A stretch of DNA of 64,000 nt, taken from positions 179,030,011 through 179,094,010 of the forward strand of contig CP136064.1 of assembly GCA_032622095.1 (NCBI GenBank), read 5' to 3'. The stretch comes from Siphonodentalium dalli. Taxonomy: Eukaryota > Mollusca > Scaphopoda > Gadilida > Siphonodentaliidae. Position numbers and translations under genes: made by a program. Below the pieces are notes generated by a model. It did no database searches and was not told the origin of the DNA. It saw only the letters and a program-made list of their open reading frames with translations. Below are positions 34,358 through 46,127 of this stretch, piece by piece; the stretch's first letter is position 1, and every line of letters begins with the position of its first letter.

Positions 34358-34548
34358 CAGTAATGCCCTAAGTAATCGAATCCTTAAACACAGCAGAATT
34401 ATGGGTAACTTTTCAGGATTTAGTCGGAAATATGGCTTGTTGAGAGAGCTTTCCGATGAATGGCAACAAGCCATATTTCCGACTAAATCCTGAAAAGTTA
34501 CCCATAATTCTGCTGTGTTTAAGGAGTCGATTACTTAGGGCATTACTG
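34358..34548. mobile_element. TA-hairpin MITE (M), copy 5
   Basis: TA-flanked. The left arm is shortened near the centre (GGCTTGTTG directly followed by AGAGAGCTTTCC). Otherwise standard. Confidence 0.85.
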
Positions 34549-34749
34549 TACTTTTGTTGACTCTATATGACTCAAATACTTACTGAAAGTCATAGAAATT
34601 AGCACTTCACAGATAGTGGTTTTTATACGCCCTTTAAAAAAAAAGGTCGTATTATGTAATCAGTCTGTCCATCTGTCTGTCAGTGCGTTCATCTGCCTGT
34701 CCGTCTGTCCATTAAAATTTTTTTGGTTTCCGATCAATAACTCCAGTTT

Positions 34750-36763
34750 AAAAAAAAGAAAAAGGGGGTATACTGTTTTGCACCTGTCCGTGCGTGCGTG
34801 CGTACGTCCGTCCGTCCGATGTCTGTTCATGTCATAACTTGAACAGTAGTGCTCGGATCTCAAAGAAATTAGGTATGGATGTTCACTACTATGAGGACAT
34901 TAAATAGAGGGTACCATCGTTTTGTTCTGATTTTCCATTCTAGAGTTATTCATCTTTGTTTATCTGGAAATGGTGGCTTTTTGGTCAGTCTTGTGTCTGC
35001 TCATGTCATAACATCAACAGTTGTGCTGGGATCTCAATGAAATTTGGTATGGATGTTCACTACTATGAGGACATTAAAAAGAGGGTTACATTGTTTTGTT
35101 CGGGTTTTCCATTCTAGAGTTATTCATCTTTGTTTATCTGGAAATGTTGGCTTTTTGGTCTGTCTGGTGTCTGTTCATGTCGTAATTTCAACATTTGTGC
35201 TGGGATCTCAACAGTGTTCGCGCTGTCGGTAGCCAAATTAGCCAATGGCTAATCTTTTTTGAATTTGGCTAATAAAAATTTCATTTGGCTAACCTTTGGC
35301 TAAACTTTTTTTGACCCCAAATGGAGACTGAAAGCATGAATTTTTGGCAAGTGGGTTTTCAATTCTGTGATGTGAACGATCTAGTCCGAAAACATCGTAA
35401 GTGGGAATATATCGCCGACTGTACAAAGTGAAACCCGATCGCGGACAGTACAAAGGGAAACCCGTCACTCTGCACGAAACAGCAAAAAATATTTATTTTA
35501 CATTTAATCCGCTAATCCCCCATTGTCTGTCTGGTCACTCACGGGACTCCTGCACAATGCATGTTTATGATGACATTGTATTTATGATGGTCAAGGTTTA
35601 TGAGCACCAAGTGTAAGACAATAGATTAATCAGCCAAATGTGAATCACAACAGATATTTTGTGGCTATTTGTCGTCAATACCGATACATTCAAAAATAAT
35701 ATGCATGCTTTTATGACAGATTGCAATTTGATAATGGCGTACGTAACAATATTAAGTTATTAGTTTCCAGTTCTCACTTAAATATTGTCGCAAGGATAAT
35801 TAATATTTAATGATTTAAAAAAAGATATTGATATAAAACAAAAAATTAATGACATTTAATAAGAAGGTCAATCGCGGGTTACCCCCCCCCCCCCCCCCCC
35901 AAATCACTCTTTCACATAAAGATTGATAAATTTTTAATAAATGATATATATAAAAATATATCTAGTTCATCAAAATTAGTTAAATTATTGTGTATTTGAC
36001 CTGTGTCTGTTAGATTTGACGTTTTAGTCATTAATTATGAACCGACCAGAAAACGATGATTTAATTTGGCCATAGTTTTTTTTAATTTGGCTAAAAAACA
36101 TTTGGCTAAAGTTTTTTTCATTTGGCTAATAAAATTTTCATTTGGCTAAACTTTTGGCTAAAGTTTTTTTCGGTCCAGCGCGAACACTGGATCTCAATGA
36201 AATTTGGTATGGATGTTCACTACTATGAGGACATTAAAAAGAGGGTTTCATCGTTTTGTTCGGATTTTCCATTCTAGAGTTATACATCTTTGTTTATCTG
36301 GAAATGTTGGCTTTTTGGTCTGTCTGGTGTCTGTTCATGTCATAACTTCAACAGTTGTGCTGGGATCTCAATGGAATTTTGTATGGATGTTCACTACTAT
36401 GAGGACATTCAATAGAGGGTTCCATTGTTCTGTTCCGCTTTTCCATTCTAGAGTTATTCATCTTTGTTTATCTGGAAATGTTGGCTGTTTGGTCCATCCG
36501 ATGTCTGTTCAGCTCATAACTTGAACAGTAATGTTAGGATCTCAATGAAATCTTGTATGGATGTTCACCACTATGAGGACATTTAATGGCACATTCAAAT
36601 GTTTGTTTTGGTTTTTTGTTCTATAGTTATTCATCTTTGTTTATATGAAAATGCTGATTTTTGGGTCTATCTGTCTGAGTATAGCAATCATAAGTTATAG
36701 ATATGCCCACACTCGGCAGTATGCCATGAGGGGGTATGCACCGGACGACAGTCCATCTCTTGT
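34750..36763 (+). mobile_element. pearl-like repeat (family F), nested in family A/H
   Basis: The head GAAAAAGGGGGTATACTG and (GTGC)/(GTCC)n at 34789-34820 precede about five units of roughly 170 bp, with ATGGATGTTCACTACTATGA and ATTCTAGAGTTATTCATCTT. The end is a hairpin GGACGACAGTCC followed by ATCTCTTGTT. It carries a nested hAT MITE at 35212-36189. Frames here are monomer translations. Confidence 0.7.
35212..36189. mobile_element. hAT-type non-autonomous element, 978 bp
   Basis: The inverted ends CAGTGTTCGCGCTG / CAGCGCGAACACTG are flanked by the perfect 8-bp duplication GATCTCAA (35204-35211, 36190-36197), inside a family F monomer. Removing it restores that monomer (GGGATCTCAATGAAATTTGG). 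The subterminal regions hold repeated TTTGGCTAA / TTAGCCAAA motifs. A run of about 18 C is at 35882-35900. No transposase; the 71-codon frame at 35401 is unsupported. Confidence 0.85.
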
Positions 36764-37214
36764 TTGATCTGAACCAAAGTTGGTATGTGTATTTACCAGC
36801 TAAAGTTACATACCAAGTTCGAATAAGGGTTCTTTCCAATTAGTTTTACATGAGTTACGGCCCTTTTTCGACTTAGAATTTGACAGTCTGTTAACATTTT
36901 TGGTTTCCAACCGATAACTTCAGTTTGGATTATTTGATCTGAACCAAAGCTGGTACATGTATGTGTATTTTCCAGCTAAAGATACAGGCCAAGTTTGAAT
37001 ATGGGTTCCTTCCAATTATTTTTAAATGAGTTACAGCCCTTTTCCGACATATAATTTGACCGATTTCATAACATTTCAGTTTCTGACCGATAACACCTGT
37101 TTGGTTTACTTGATTTGAACCAAAGTTGATATGTGTGTTTCCCAGCTAAAACTACAGGCCAAGTTCGAATATGGGCTCTGTCCAGTTATTTTCACATGAG
37201 TTATGGCCATTTTT

Positions 37215-38055
37215 ATGTTTACCCATACCATAGTATATGGTAAACATACTGTCGATGTTCTGATTGACCACTCGTCGTTCGTCCGTCCGTCCATCCATCG
37301 GTCTGTCTGTCCATCCATCTGTCTGTCCATCCGTAGACACTTTACGCATAACTGAAACATTTTCTATCTGATCGTAACCTAATTTGGTATCTGAGTTTCT
37401 CAGCCCAATTCCATTCCATGCCTTTGGACTACTTAGCTATTGATAAGGCTATATTATTTTCTGATGTATCTTATGCCAATGTGCAGATAATCTGAGAAAG
37501 AAAGCAATGGTATCTAATTTAAAATAAAGATTCAACAATACACATCACATGATATTAACGGTAGACTTGAACATCTGTGCTACCTAGCACAGCTGAAGAT
37601 ATCACTCTACAGATGGTCTGAGGTCATTATAAATGCCAGCTTTCAACATAAACAATGCCCTGTGATTTGTTGACAGCTCTGCTATATAATTGATATTAAT
37701 GCGTCAACAGTGAGGTGTCTTATCTTGATCTATATTGTTGGTAGAAGTTGATACATTATCATTGTAAACTTAAATTTGACTCTCTTAACCAAGTATTCCA
37801 TGTCCAGGTCACCTTCACATTTAACCCAAGGCTGTGGTGGTGCAGCATTACAGATCCTGTACCAGTGCATTATCTTATATAAATGCAAGTGACCCATAAA
37901 TTCCAACAATTTGTGTTATGTACATTTGTCTATAATAGTACATAACAGTATACTCTATAATTCAACACCAAAACTCTCATTTATGATTCCGATCGTAGTA
38001 ATATACTTTCGCCAAGGGATGGGTTAACATCTGCCGATCGTGATTGGCCTCTCGT
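37215..38055 (+). mobile_element. Helentron-like family P element, copy 2
   Basis: The 5' side has TGTTTACCCATACC paired with GGTAAACATAC, then a (GTCC)n run at about 37277-37330. The 3' end is ATCTGCCGATCGTGATTGGC followed by CTCTCGTT. It interrupts a family A/H monomer, whose sequence resumes directly after the insertion. The junctions are T-rich on both sides, with no clear target duplication, as expected for rolling-circle insertion. Confidence 0.7.
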
Positions 38056-38288
38056 TTGACTTAGAATTTGACTGTATTTTGGCATTGAAATTAGGGGTAT
38101 GTCAGATATTCTTTGTAAGCTCAAATTATTATTTTATTTTGTGGTAGTACAATTCGAAATGGCTAACAGGTATATTTTGCCATGCCCTAGCGATGCTCTT
38201 GTTGCATTATGACACATGACAAATTGTAAGAAATAACTTGTTTTTAGCACCATATTGATGAGTTTGGTTGCAAATGTTCTGCTATTAA

Positions 38289-38564
38289 CTCTTTTATGAC
38301 GGAAGCTGCGCAGGTGCAGTATTAAAGAGCATGTACCTATGCATGCTCTTATATACCGGTATATGCGAGGCTCCCAGATGCGAGGCTCCGAGGGAGCCTA
38401 ACGTTTAAAAGAGAATGCACTGGCTTACAAGGTCAAGATAAATATTGTTAGGCCAATTCATTCTCTTATATATGCGATGCTCCCTATGGGAGACTCGCAT
38501 ATATAACAGAATGCATTGGCACATGTTTTTTGCACAAATTCAGAAAGTTCCCATCATGAAAGGG
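38289..38564. mobile_element. TTAA hairpin MITE (family B2), copy 1
   Basis: Flanked by TTAA (38285-38288, 38565-38568). Ends CTCTTTTATGACGG and CCATCATGAAAGGG. Inside, two palindromes built from ATGCATTCTCTTATATATGC / GCATATATAAGAGAATGCA lie either side of GGCTTACAAGGTCAAGATAA. piggyBac-like by the TTAA target and CCCTTT terminus. Confidence 0.7.
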
Positions 38565-39488
38565 TTAAAATGTTCTGTATCGTGGTGGAATATGTATTTT
38601 TGTGCACAAACTATCAACAAAATTGTATATTAATGGCTCTATACATTATACATGTTTATAAATAATCAGTGACTCGAGCATCATTTAGGTCTTAAAGCTT
38701 GCTCCATTAATTATGCATTTTGGTTTCATTTAAATCTTCAGATGTTACCAGAATAAAAATTGAAAGGAATAGAATCTGTTATCTTGTTACTTTACAATTC
38801 AATATTGGAAAAGTTGATGGACTATTTTGCAGACAATATGTGTCTTGCATTAGCTATTTATTGATCCCCTGTGAGTTTGGGGCATTATCTGAGTAATCAC
38901 TGCTCCCCACAAAAGAATCAAGGTTACTGTGGGCGTTGAAGTATCATTCCAAGAGACATTTATTTATTGGAGTTCCTTCTGCATAGTGTTACTCTAGTGT
39001 TTCGACAGTTTGATCTGTCACAAGATATTATAGAAGTATTTTTAAAGCCCCATAGCAGTTTTAAACCATATTTATTGATGATTTTATTTTCATCGCTGGG
39101 TGGTCGTCTTATTTTTGCCATTTTCCTCCATTTTCTCAACCATTATGATGTGTTTCTTTTCTTTTCTCTCTCACTCTCACTTCTTTATCTTGTTTTTTTT
39201 TAAGTCTTGCTTTTGTTTTCATTCCAATTTATAAACCCCCTCTCCCTTTCTCTCTCTGTTTCTTATGTGTTAAACTATGTTTTAATCTCCTTGTTATGTT
39301 TAATAAAATCATGTTTCTGATTATTTTGTTGTATTTCATATGTACTCTTCATTTTTGGAGGAAATGTAGTATATATTTAGCTATTTATCGATCAGCTGTG
39401 AGTTTAAGAGACCATCTGACTTAACATTGCTCCTTTCAAAAGAATCAAGGTTACAACTTAATACAAGGTCATTGGAGGGGGCTAGATA

Positions 39489-39685
39489 CAGTAATGCCCT
39501 AAATAATTGACTCCTTAACCACAGCAGAATTATGTAACTTTTTAGAAATAAGGCTTGTTGCCATTCGCCAGAAAGCTCTGTGAGAGCTTTCCGATGAATG
39601 GCAACAAGCCATATATCCGACTAAATCCTGAAAAGTTGCCATAATTCTTCTGTGGTTAAGGAGTCGATTATTTAGGGCATTACTG
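39489..39685. mobile_element. TA-hairpin MITE (M), copy 6
   Basis: TA-flanked palindrome. The left arm has lost part of GGATTTAGTCGG. Otherwise standard. Confidence 0.85.
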
Positions 39686-39773
39686 TATGTTCTTTGATTT
39701 TAGCGACTAATCAGAAGACACTCAAATGCATATAATGCTTTCTCCCAAACAATGATGAGTATTAACAAGCCTT

Positions 39774-40416
39774 GAAATAGTGTCATTTGCAGAATGAGAT
39801 CTGCAGAGGTCCGTGGTGGGCTAGCATCACCTCATTCTGCATGGGCTCTCTGCTATGGGAGACCTAGGGTCAGATTGAAGTTCCTAAGTTGAAGTTAGTG
39901 ATGTTCACCCATTAATCACCTCGATTATGTATTTTATCTTCTGTAAATTAGGGGATATAGAAACTGAAAAGAATTAAGTAACTAAAAAACAATGTTTTGT
40001 TAGTATTAACCAAGCCTGAGTTTAGTGTGCCTGTCATTTGCAGAATGAGGTACCCAGAGGGTGAAATTAGTGACAATTGCCGCCTAGTGGGCTAACATCA
40101 CTAAATTCACTCTCCGGGAACCTCATTCTGCTTAGGCCTCCTCTTCTCTGGAAAACTTCAAATTTCTATAGAAACTTCTTCACATAGATTTTCTTTTTTA
40201 GTTTAGTTTGTGCATAATCGAAGTTCCCAATGGGTGTACATGTACATCAGAACATTCACCATTTAGGAACATCGATCTGAGTCTATGTCTCCCATAGCAG
40301 ATGAGGCCATGCAGAATGAGGTCCCCAGAGGGTGAATTTGGTGATGCTAGACCGCTATGTGGGATAGCGTCACTAAATTCACCCTCTGGGGACCTCAGCT
40401 GCTGCATTGGCCTCAC
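39774..40416. mobile_element. N6 family, one or two rearranged copies
   Basis: Shows CAAGCCTTGAAATAGTGTCA near 39774 and a second CAAGCCTGAGTTTAGTGTGC start near 40006, then both small hairpins with GAATGAGGTCCCCAGAGGGT. The right terminus is replaced by unrelated sequence, so target duplications cannot be read. Confidence 0.6.
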
Positions 40417-40479
40417 CCGGATGTGATAGTAATGTAAAGCACATTGGAACTATTTTACTGCTGAATGCACTCTTTTCCT

Positions 40480-40815
40480 CTTTGCTGCTATGACCTCCAT
40501 AACTATTACCGACATAAAAATGCACTTTGTGTGCTATATGGTCTGTAGTACCTACGGACCTACTTCAGCAAACTATCAGTAGGCCATTATTCATATCTGG
40601 TACTCAGAAACAGGTGTATTGGAATAACTCTATCTCGAAGTTTCAAACAGTGTATGATGTTCCATGATTGTGAACGATAATTAAGCCTTTCAACTGAGTC
40701 AGTTTTACGGTTCTAGTGATATTCCCGTTATATTTTTCCACTGGAAAAAGGCAATAACATCAACAGCCGAGCACACAAAGTCATAGCCTCATTTATCAGT
40801 GAAGATGTTAAAATG
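40480..40815. repeat. element shared with about 59.02-60.86 kb
   Basis: CTCTTTGCTGCTATGACCTC, CAGTAGGCCATTATTC and GGCAATAACATCAACAGCC recur at 59028-59112 and 60778-60830. In the second copy a roughly 1.65 kb segment separates them. Confidence 0.6.
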
Positions 40816-40825
40816 CATCCATTAT

Positions 40826-41757
40826 TAGCTCAACTTTACTTTGTAAAGTTTGAGTTATTGCCATGGCTTTGTCGTCCGTTGTGCGTGTGTGCGTGATTCG
40901 TCAACAATACAGGCTACAGGTCGTACCTTTGGTCAGATCATTATGAAATTTGTCATAGCTGTTGACATCAACATTTAGACCGGAATGATTCATTTTGGGG
41001 TCATTCGGAAAAAAAACATGGCCATCAGCAGCCATCTTGGATTTCAAAATTCAATCCATTAGCACGGGCTACAGGTCGTACTGTTTGTCTGATCATCATG
41101 AAATTTGTTGTGGATGTTAATATTGACATGTAGATGGGAACGAGTCATTTTGGGGTTCATTCGGCCAAAAAACATGGCCGCTGGCAGCCATCTTGGATTT
41201 TACTCTTTGCATGACTAAATCCTTTGGCACGGGCTACAAGTCGTACCTTTGGTCGGATCATCATAAAATTTGTCATGGATGTTAACAATGACATGTAGAT
41301 GGGAACGAGTCATTTTGGGGTCATTCGGCAAAATAACATGGCCGCAAGTGGCCATCTTGGATTTCAAAATTCAATCCATTAGCACGGGCTACAGGTCGTA
41401 CTGTTCGTCTGATCATCATGAAATTTGTCATGAATGTTAACAATGACATGTAGATGGGAACGAGTCATTTTGGGGTCATTCAGCCAAAAAAGATGGCCGC
41501 CAGCATGACTAAATCCTTTAACACAGGCTACCGGTCGTATCTTTTGTTGGATCATCATGAAATTTTGATGGATGTTAACAATGACATGTAAATGGGAACG
41601 AGTCTTTTTGGGGTCATTCGGCAAAAAAAATATGGCTGCCAGTGGCCATTTTGGATTTACTCTTTGCATAACTAGGCCTTTCAACTTTCCACATTCCTAA
41701 TCACTCCATTGACTGTAACACATGAAATTATTCCCTTTCCAAGTTGAGCTACAGTGT
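40826..41757 (+). mobile_element. pearl-like repeat (family G)
   Basis: Begins TTAGCTCAACTTTACTTTGT and ends CCAAGTTGAGCTACAGTGTC. About five units of roughly 150-160 bp contain GGCTACAGGTCGTAC, ATCATCATGAAATTTGTC and GAACGAGTCATTTTGGGGTC. Another copy, split by a hAT element, lies at about 49970-51615. The 101-codon minus-strand frame at 41379 is a monomer translation. Confidence 0.7.
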
Positions 41758-41970
41758 CATTGACACTTTAATTTGGAAATTTTGTTCAAGTATTTTTATT
41801 TTGTTTTACCTGAATTGGCCACATAGCATATATAAGTACGTGTGAATTTTGTTTTGACAAGTACAAAAATATTAATGACCGCCACAAACCGATTGGTGTC
41901 TGTCAGTTTGTCTGGCACCAAAATTTGAGTTATTTCCAGGCTTCTCAACTGGGCTTGTTGCTAAATACTA

Positions 41971-42122
41971 CAGTAATACCCGAAGTATATGACCCTTTAA
42001 CCACAGCAGAATTATGGGAAGGTGAGAGCTTTCCGATGAATGGCAACAAGCCATATTTCCGACTAAATCCTGAAAAATTTCCCATAATTCTGTTTAGGGG
42101 TCGATTATTTAGGACATTACTG
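41971..42122. mobile_element. TA-hairpin MITE (M), copy 7, shortened
   Basis: TA-flanked. The left arm is truncated (AGAATTATGGGAAGG then AGAGCTTTCC). The right arm is nearly complete. Confidence 0.8.
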
Positions 42123-42124
42123 TA

Positions 42125-43150
42125 GTATAGTTTGAAGACAATTTTGAGACATGTATGGAGTGTCAGCACAACTCACAGTCTACCCACTCGGAGCCTTCCA
42201 GATGCTTTACATATAGATTGATTGGAAGAACCCATTCACATTGTAATGGGCTAGACCAAGTATAAACTCATGATAAACAAATTCAAAACTCTCACTCCTA
42301 GAAACAAGTCTTTCATAATTGGCTTCTTAAAACCCTGCCACAATTGATTTAGGAACTGGCCCTTGACGTAATAGCTCATTTTGCTAATTCCGCGCCCAGT
42401 AAACATAACATTTAATCAGACCGCCATCTCGGTCCCCCTGATAAGCACCAGAATATTTCTCGATTTCTATCCAGACGACTATTGATTAGGTCGCCCATGT
42501 AATGTGGTGTAACAGTTGGCATAATGGAACTATTGTATTATATTAGGTGATGACAGTATGGAGTTTACATATACAGGCTAAAGTGCTTCGGTAATAAACG
42601 GGGCATAATAGCTTTGTCCTATATGGCTTCCACGAAGTATATATCAGTTCACTTCCTTCATGATCAATTTGGCATCTGCTGACATTCAGAACACTATTTC
42701 TTCTGACATCGATCAGATATTTAATTGCCATTCTAGATTTATAGTCAGTCCTGTAGCTGAGTATATGGAATTTAATACCAATGTGGCTATCAGTGGCTCA
42801 GTTGGTATGGTGAATAGCTCACCATGCCGTCATAAACTGTCCAGCGATGGAAGTTTGTCCGATTTTCTATAAGCTCGAGAAATTCTGCATTCCTGTCACA
42901 TTCACATCAACTCACTTGACTGAAGATACAGGGAGAGGGTAAATTTTTTTAAGATCTTGAATTACTGTTGAGAAATTGGCTATTTATTAATTCATCACTT
43001 GAGAAAAGTTAAAATTAAAGCACAAGCAGTCTTGTGCAAGACTTGCTCTCTTTGCCTTGAATTTTCAAAACATTTCTGGGAAATGCCCTTCGAACCGCAT
43101 CTAATATGGAATGAGTAATACTCAATATACCACTCCCACCCAACTTGTGG
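42125..43150. other. intronic sequence, no gene seen
   Basis: Short frames at 42543-42872 on both strands have no similarity I recognise. No element ends were found. Confidence 0.45.
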
Positions 43151-43154
43151 CATA

Positions 43155-43361
43155 CAGTAATGTTCTAAGTAATCGACCCCTTAACCACAGCAGAATTATG
43201 GGTAACTTTTCAGGATTTAGTCGGAAATATGGCCATTCTTCGGAAAGCTCTCAGGGAGAGCTTTCCGATGAATGGCAACAAGCCATATTTCCGACTAAAT
43301 CCTGAAAAAGTTACCCATAATTCTGCTGTGGTTAAGGGGTCGATTACTTAGAGCATTACAG
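43155..43361. mobile_element. TA-hairpin MITE (M), copy 8
   Basis: TA-flanked palindrome. The right terminus is CATTACAG with one substitution. The left arm lacks CTTGTTG. Confidence 0.85.
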
Positions 43362-43364
43362 TAT

Positions 43365-45040
43365 CATGTTTCGATTGATTCTCATAGCATCAAACTTGTG
43401 AATCAATTTTGATTCTCGCGAAAATGGATGGATATTAAGGCCTGTGATATCTAGCTAAATTCACCTGGCATGGGTCTCAGTAGGAAGTTTTTCTCCATTA
43501 AATTTGACGTCATCTAGTTCTAGGAGCTGAAACAATGATATATTTCAGTACAAATCCGACTTGATATCAATTTGCATTGCCAATTGACTATATATAATTT
43601 ATATATGTAAAATTGGGTACATATCAGACAATCTTGGAAAGCCGCACCCAAAGTATTGCTGTACCTAAGCACAGGAATATGGATGAATATGCATCAACTG
43701 GCACCACTGCCAAGCGTCACCATGCACCGTGTCTTGATGCATGCCAGACAAAAATCCACCTTGTCTTTAGGCATACCAGACAAAAGAATAATATCAGCCA
43801 CTAAAAGGCATTTGTTGGAGCAGATCCTTGGCATTTTGTAAGAAAATAATAAAGTCTATTAGCAACAGATCATAAACCCTCCAGAAGAGAGGCCATTAGA
43901 CAAGAAAAATATAAGTTAGGTTTCGTAGTGCTCAGATGTGTGCATGAAAAACAAACATTATAGCCCCTGAGCAATATGACGGAAATTATGCAGAAAGTCT
44001 TCATTTCTTCCATTTGTAATGTACTTGTAGCCGCCATTAGCTGTCTGATTCAAGTCTATTAGTACTATTAACTCTCTACATGCCAGAGTCATTTCTATTG
44101 TAAAGGCTTCTGTCAACTGGTTTCTCATTATACTGTAAGGATGAGAGACCCCATATTTAATATTGAATGTGTTATAAAAACAGAACCAAGTACATATGTT
44201 CTATGAAATTGATTCAGAACATCGTCGCAATAATTTCATTAATTTCATATTTAAACAGATTTTATAGATGTTATTGACTTGATATAATGAGATTAATATA
44301 ATGGGATATTGTGCATGTTTACAACTAGAATGAGGTGAATAAATGGTAAAATGGTGACGTAATTGAGCATGATTACAAAGTGATGTTGTGAAACCGAAAG
44401 TAGGAAATTTACGCTAAGACAAAAGTTGGCCATGGATAAAAAAATACATATATAGTTTGACGAGATACAAGGCTTATTTTCATTTGTATGATTCAACAAA
44501 TGCGCTTATCTTGGTATGCCATGAAACTTTGTTGATATATTCTATATATATTTATCCACAGCTCACTGCCTACATAAAGCCTGCTTGATATAAAACGTTT
44601 TGTTTATTATGTCAACATAGCTTTATTAGGTCAATGTAGCTTCATTAGGTTAGTATTACTTTCATGATGTAACTATATGCAAGTTTTCTTGTCCCTAATT
44701 CACTGCAGTTGATACAAAATGTGAAAAACAGGAAATATTTGTTTTCTTTCTGAAACATCTACAGGTATAAACTATTAGAACAAGTTAAGTTTCGAACAAG
44801 TATCACTGAACTGAGTAGCAATTTTTTTTCTGCACTCCGGTTTGACAATGTCATGAAAACTATATAGCTTCTTTGGACTCATAAATACATGGGCATCATC
44901 GACTAAAATTATTTTATGATGGGAAATTGGCATCTATTGGGTTTGGCGTAATTAACCTCACCCTATAGATATAGATGCTCAAATCCCCCCCATTGGCATA
45001 AACAGTTTAAAAGAGGGCACTACCTATATATTCAATATAT
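43365..45040. other. intronic sequence, no gene seen
   Basis: About 1.7 kb without recognised element or exon. Frames at 43613-43841 and 44293-44499 are unsupported. Confidence 0.45.
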
Positions 45041-45436
45041 ATAAACCCCTCTACATGTAGGTCTATCAGCTGTATGATTGTTTTTACTCCTTTCATTATC
45101 TTTACATTCATGGAAGATTAGATTAAATGGTGGAATTGATTCTTATCCAAACCTTACTTTCCCCATAATATAGTAATTTATATAATAGAGGAATTTATGG
45201 AAGAGGTTTCATCTGCAGAATAGCTTCATCTGTTTTAATCAGAGTTCAATTTTAATCTCCGAAACTGATCGAAACCATTATTTTGAAACTTGGCACAGAT
45301 ACTAACTGCCATTTGAACCTGTGCACATGATTATGTCGGACTCGTTTGAGCAGAGTATTTGTATATTTCTATTTAGAAATACTTTAATATGGCTACGTTA
45401 TCTATAGCCCATGTGCATTGCAGGGGTACACTTGTA

Positions 45437-45593
45437 CAGTAATGCCCTAAGTAATCGACTCCTTAAACACAGCAGAATTATTGTTAACTTTTCAGGATTT
45501 AGTCGGAAATATGGCTTGTTGCCATTCATCGGAAAGCTCTCGTTACCCATAATTATGCTGTGTTTAAGGAGTCGATTATTTAGGGCATTACTG
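45437..45593. mobile_element. TA-hairpin MITE (M), copy 9
   Basis: Same internal deletion as copy 3 at 32042. Part of the shared 820-bp block. Confidence 0.85.
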
Positions 45594-45739
45594 TATATCC
45601 TTGAAGAAGCTTTTTCCACACATACCCTTCAACAACAACACAATTTCTATGAAATTCGTTTTGAAGGCATGTTTGCATAGTTGTTTCCCAAAACATAAAA
45701 GAAACATTTTGTGTTATATGTTTCTCCAAAAGTGTTTAA

Positions 45740-46127
45740 AGGTACTCAATCCAATTTGATGGTCCCCATATCCTCAGATTCCAACAACAACAGCATTTCT
45801 TGAAATGCCGCTTCAATTATCAGAATCGATTAATTGCCAAAAGTAATGCGAACCCCTTCAACTATAGATTACAATTGCCCAAAAAGTGTAATATATCAAC
45901 ATTTTGTTTGACGTAATTTTGTATTGAGAGTACATGTATGTCTGTTGGCATTCGTCAAATATTTGCCTGGCTGCCAAATATTCGATGTGGTGAAAAAAAC
46001 AGATTTCAAAACTCGAAATCTGATCACTCTGGGCTTTGATGGATGGGTTCCTTGACTCAAATCTCATATTTTTACCCCTGAAGCCGAGAAAAAGTAATTT
46101 AGAAGTGCTAATTCGGATCGTGCATCT
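45740..46127. mobile_element. TTAA-type family K1 element
   Basis: Preceded by TTAA and AGGTACTCAATCCAATTTGA; ends GGATCGTGCATCT followed by TAAA. Nearly identical to 32344-32732. Confidence 0.75.

Larger units (their letters stand above)
34620..38202 (+). mobile_element. pearl-like repeat (family A/H), interrupted by nested insertions
   Basis: It starts TTTTATACGCCCTTT with paired AAAAAGGTCG and a GTCTGTCC/GTCCGTCTGTCC microsatellite, the complement of the 2755-3849 element. Its monomers (GATCTGAACCAAAGTTGG, GAGTTACGGCCCTTTTTCGA) resume at 36764-37214. Its last part (CATTGAAATTAGGGGTATGT) is at 38056-38202, ending CGATGCTCTTGTT. Two foreign elements split it: family F at 34750-36763 and family P at 37215-38055. 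Confidence 0.75.
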
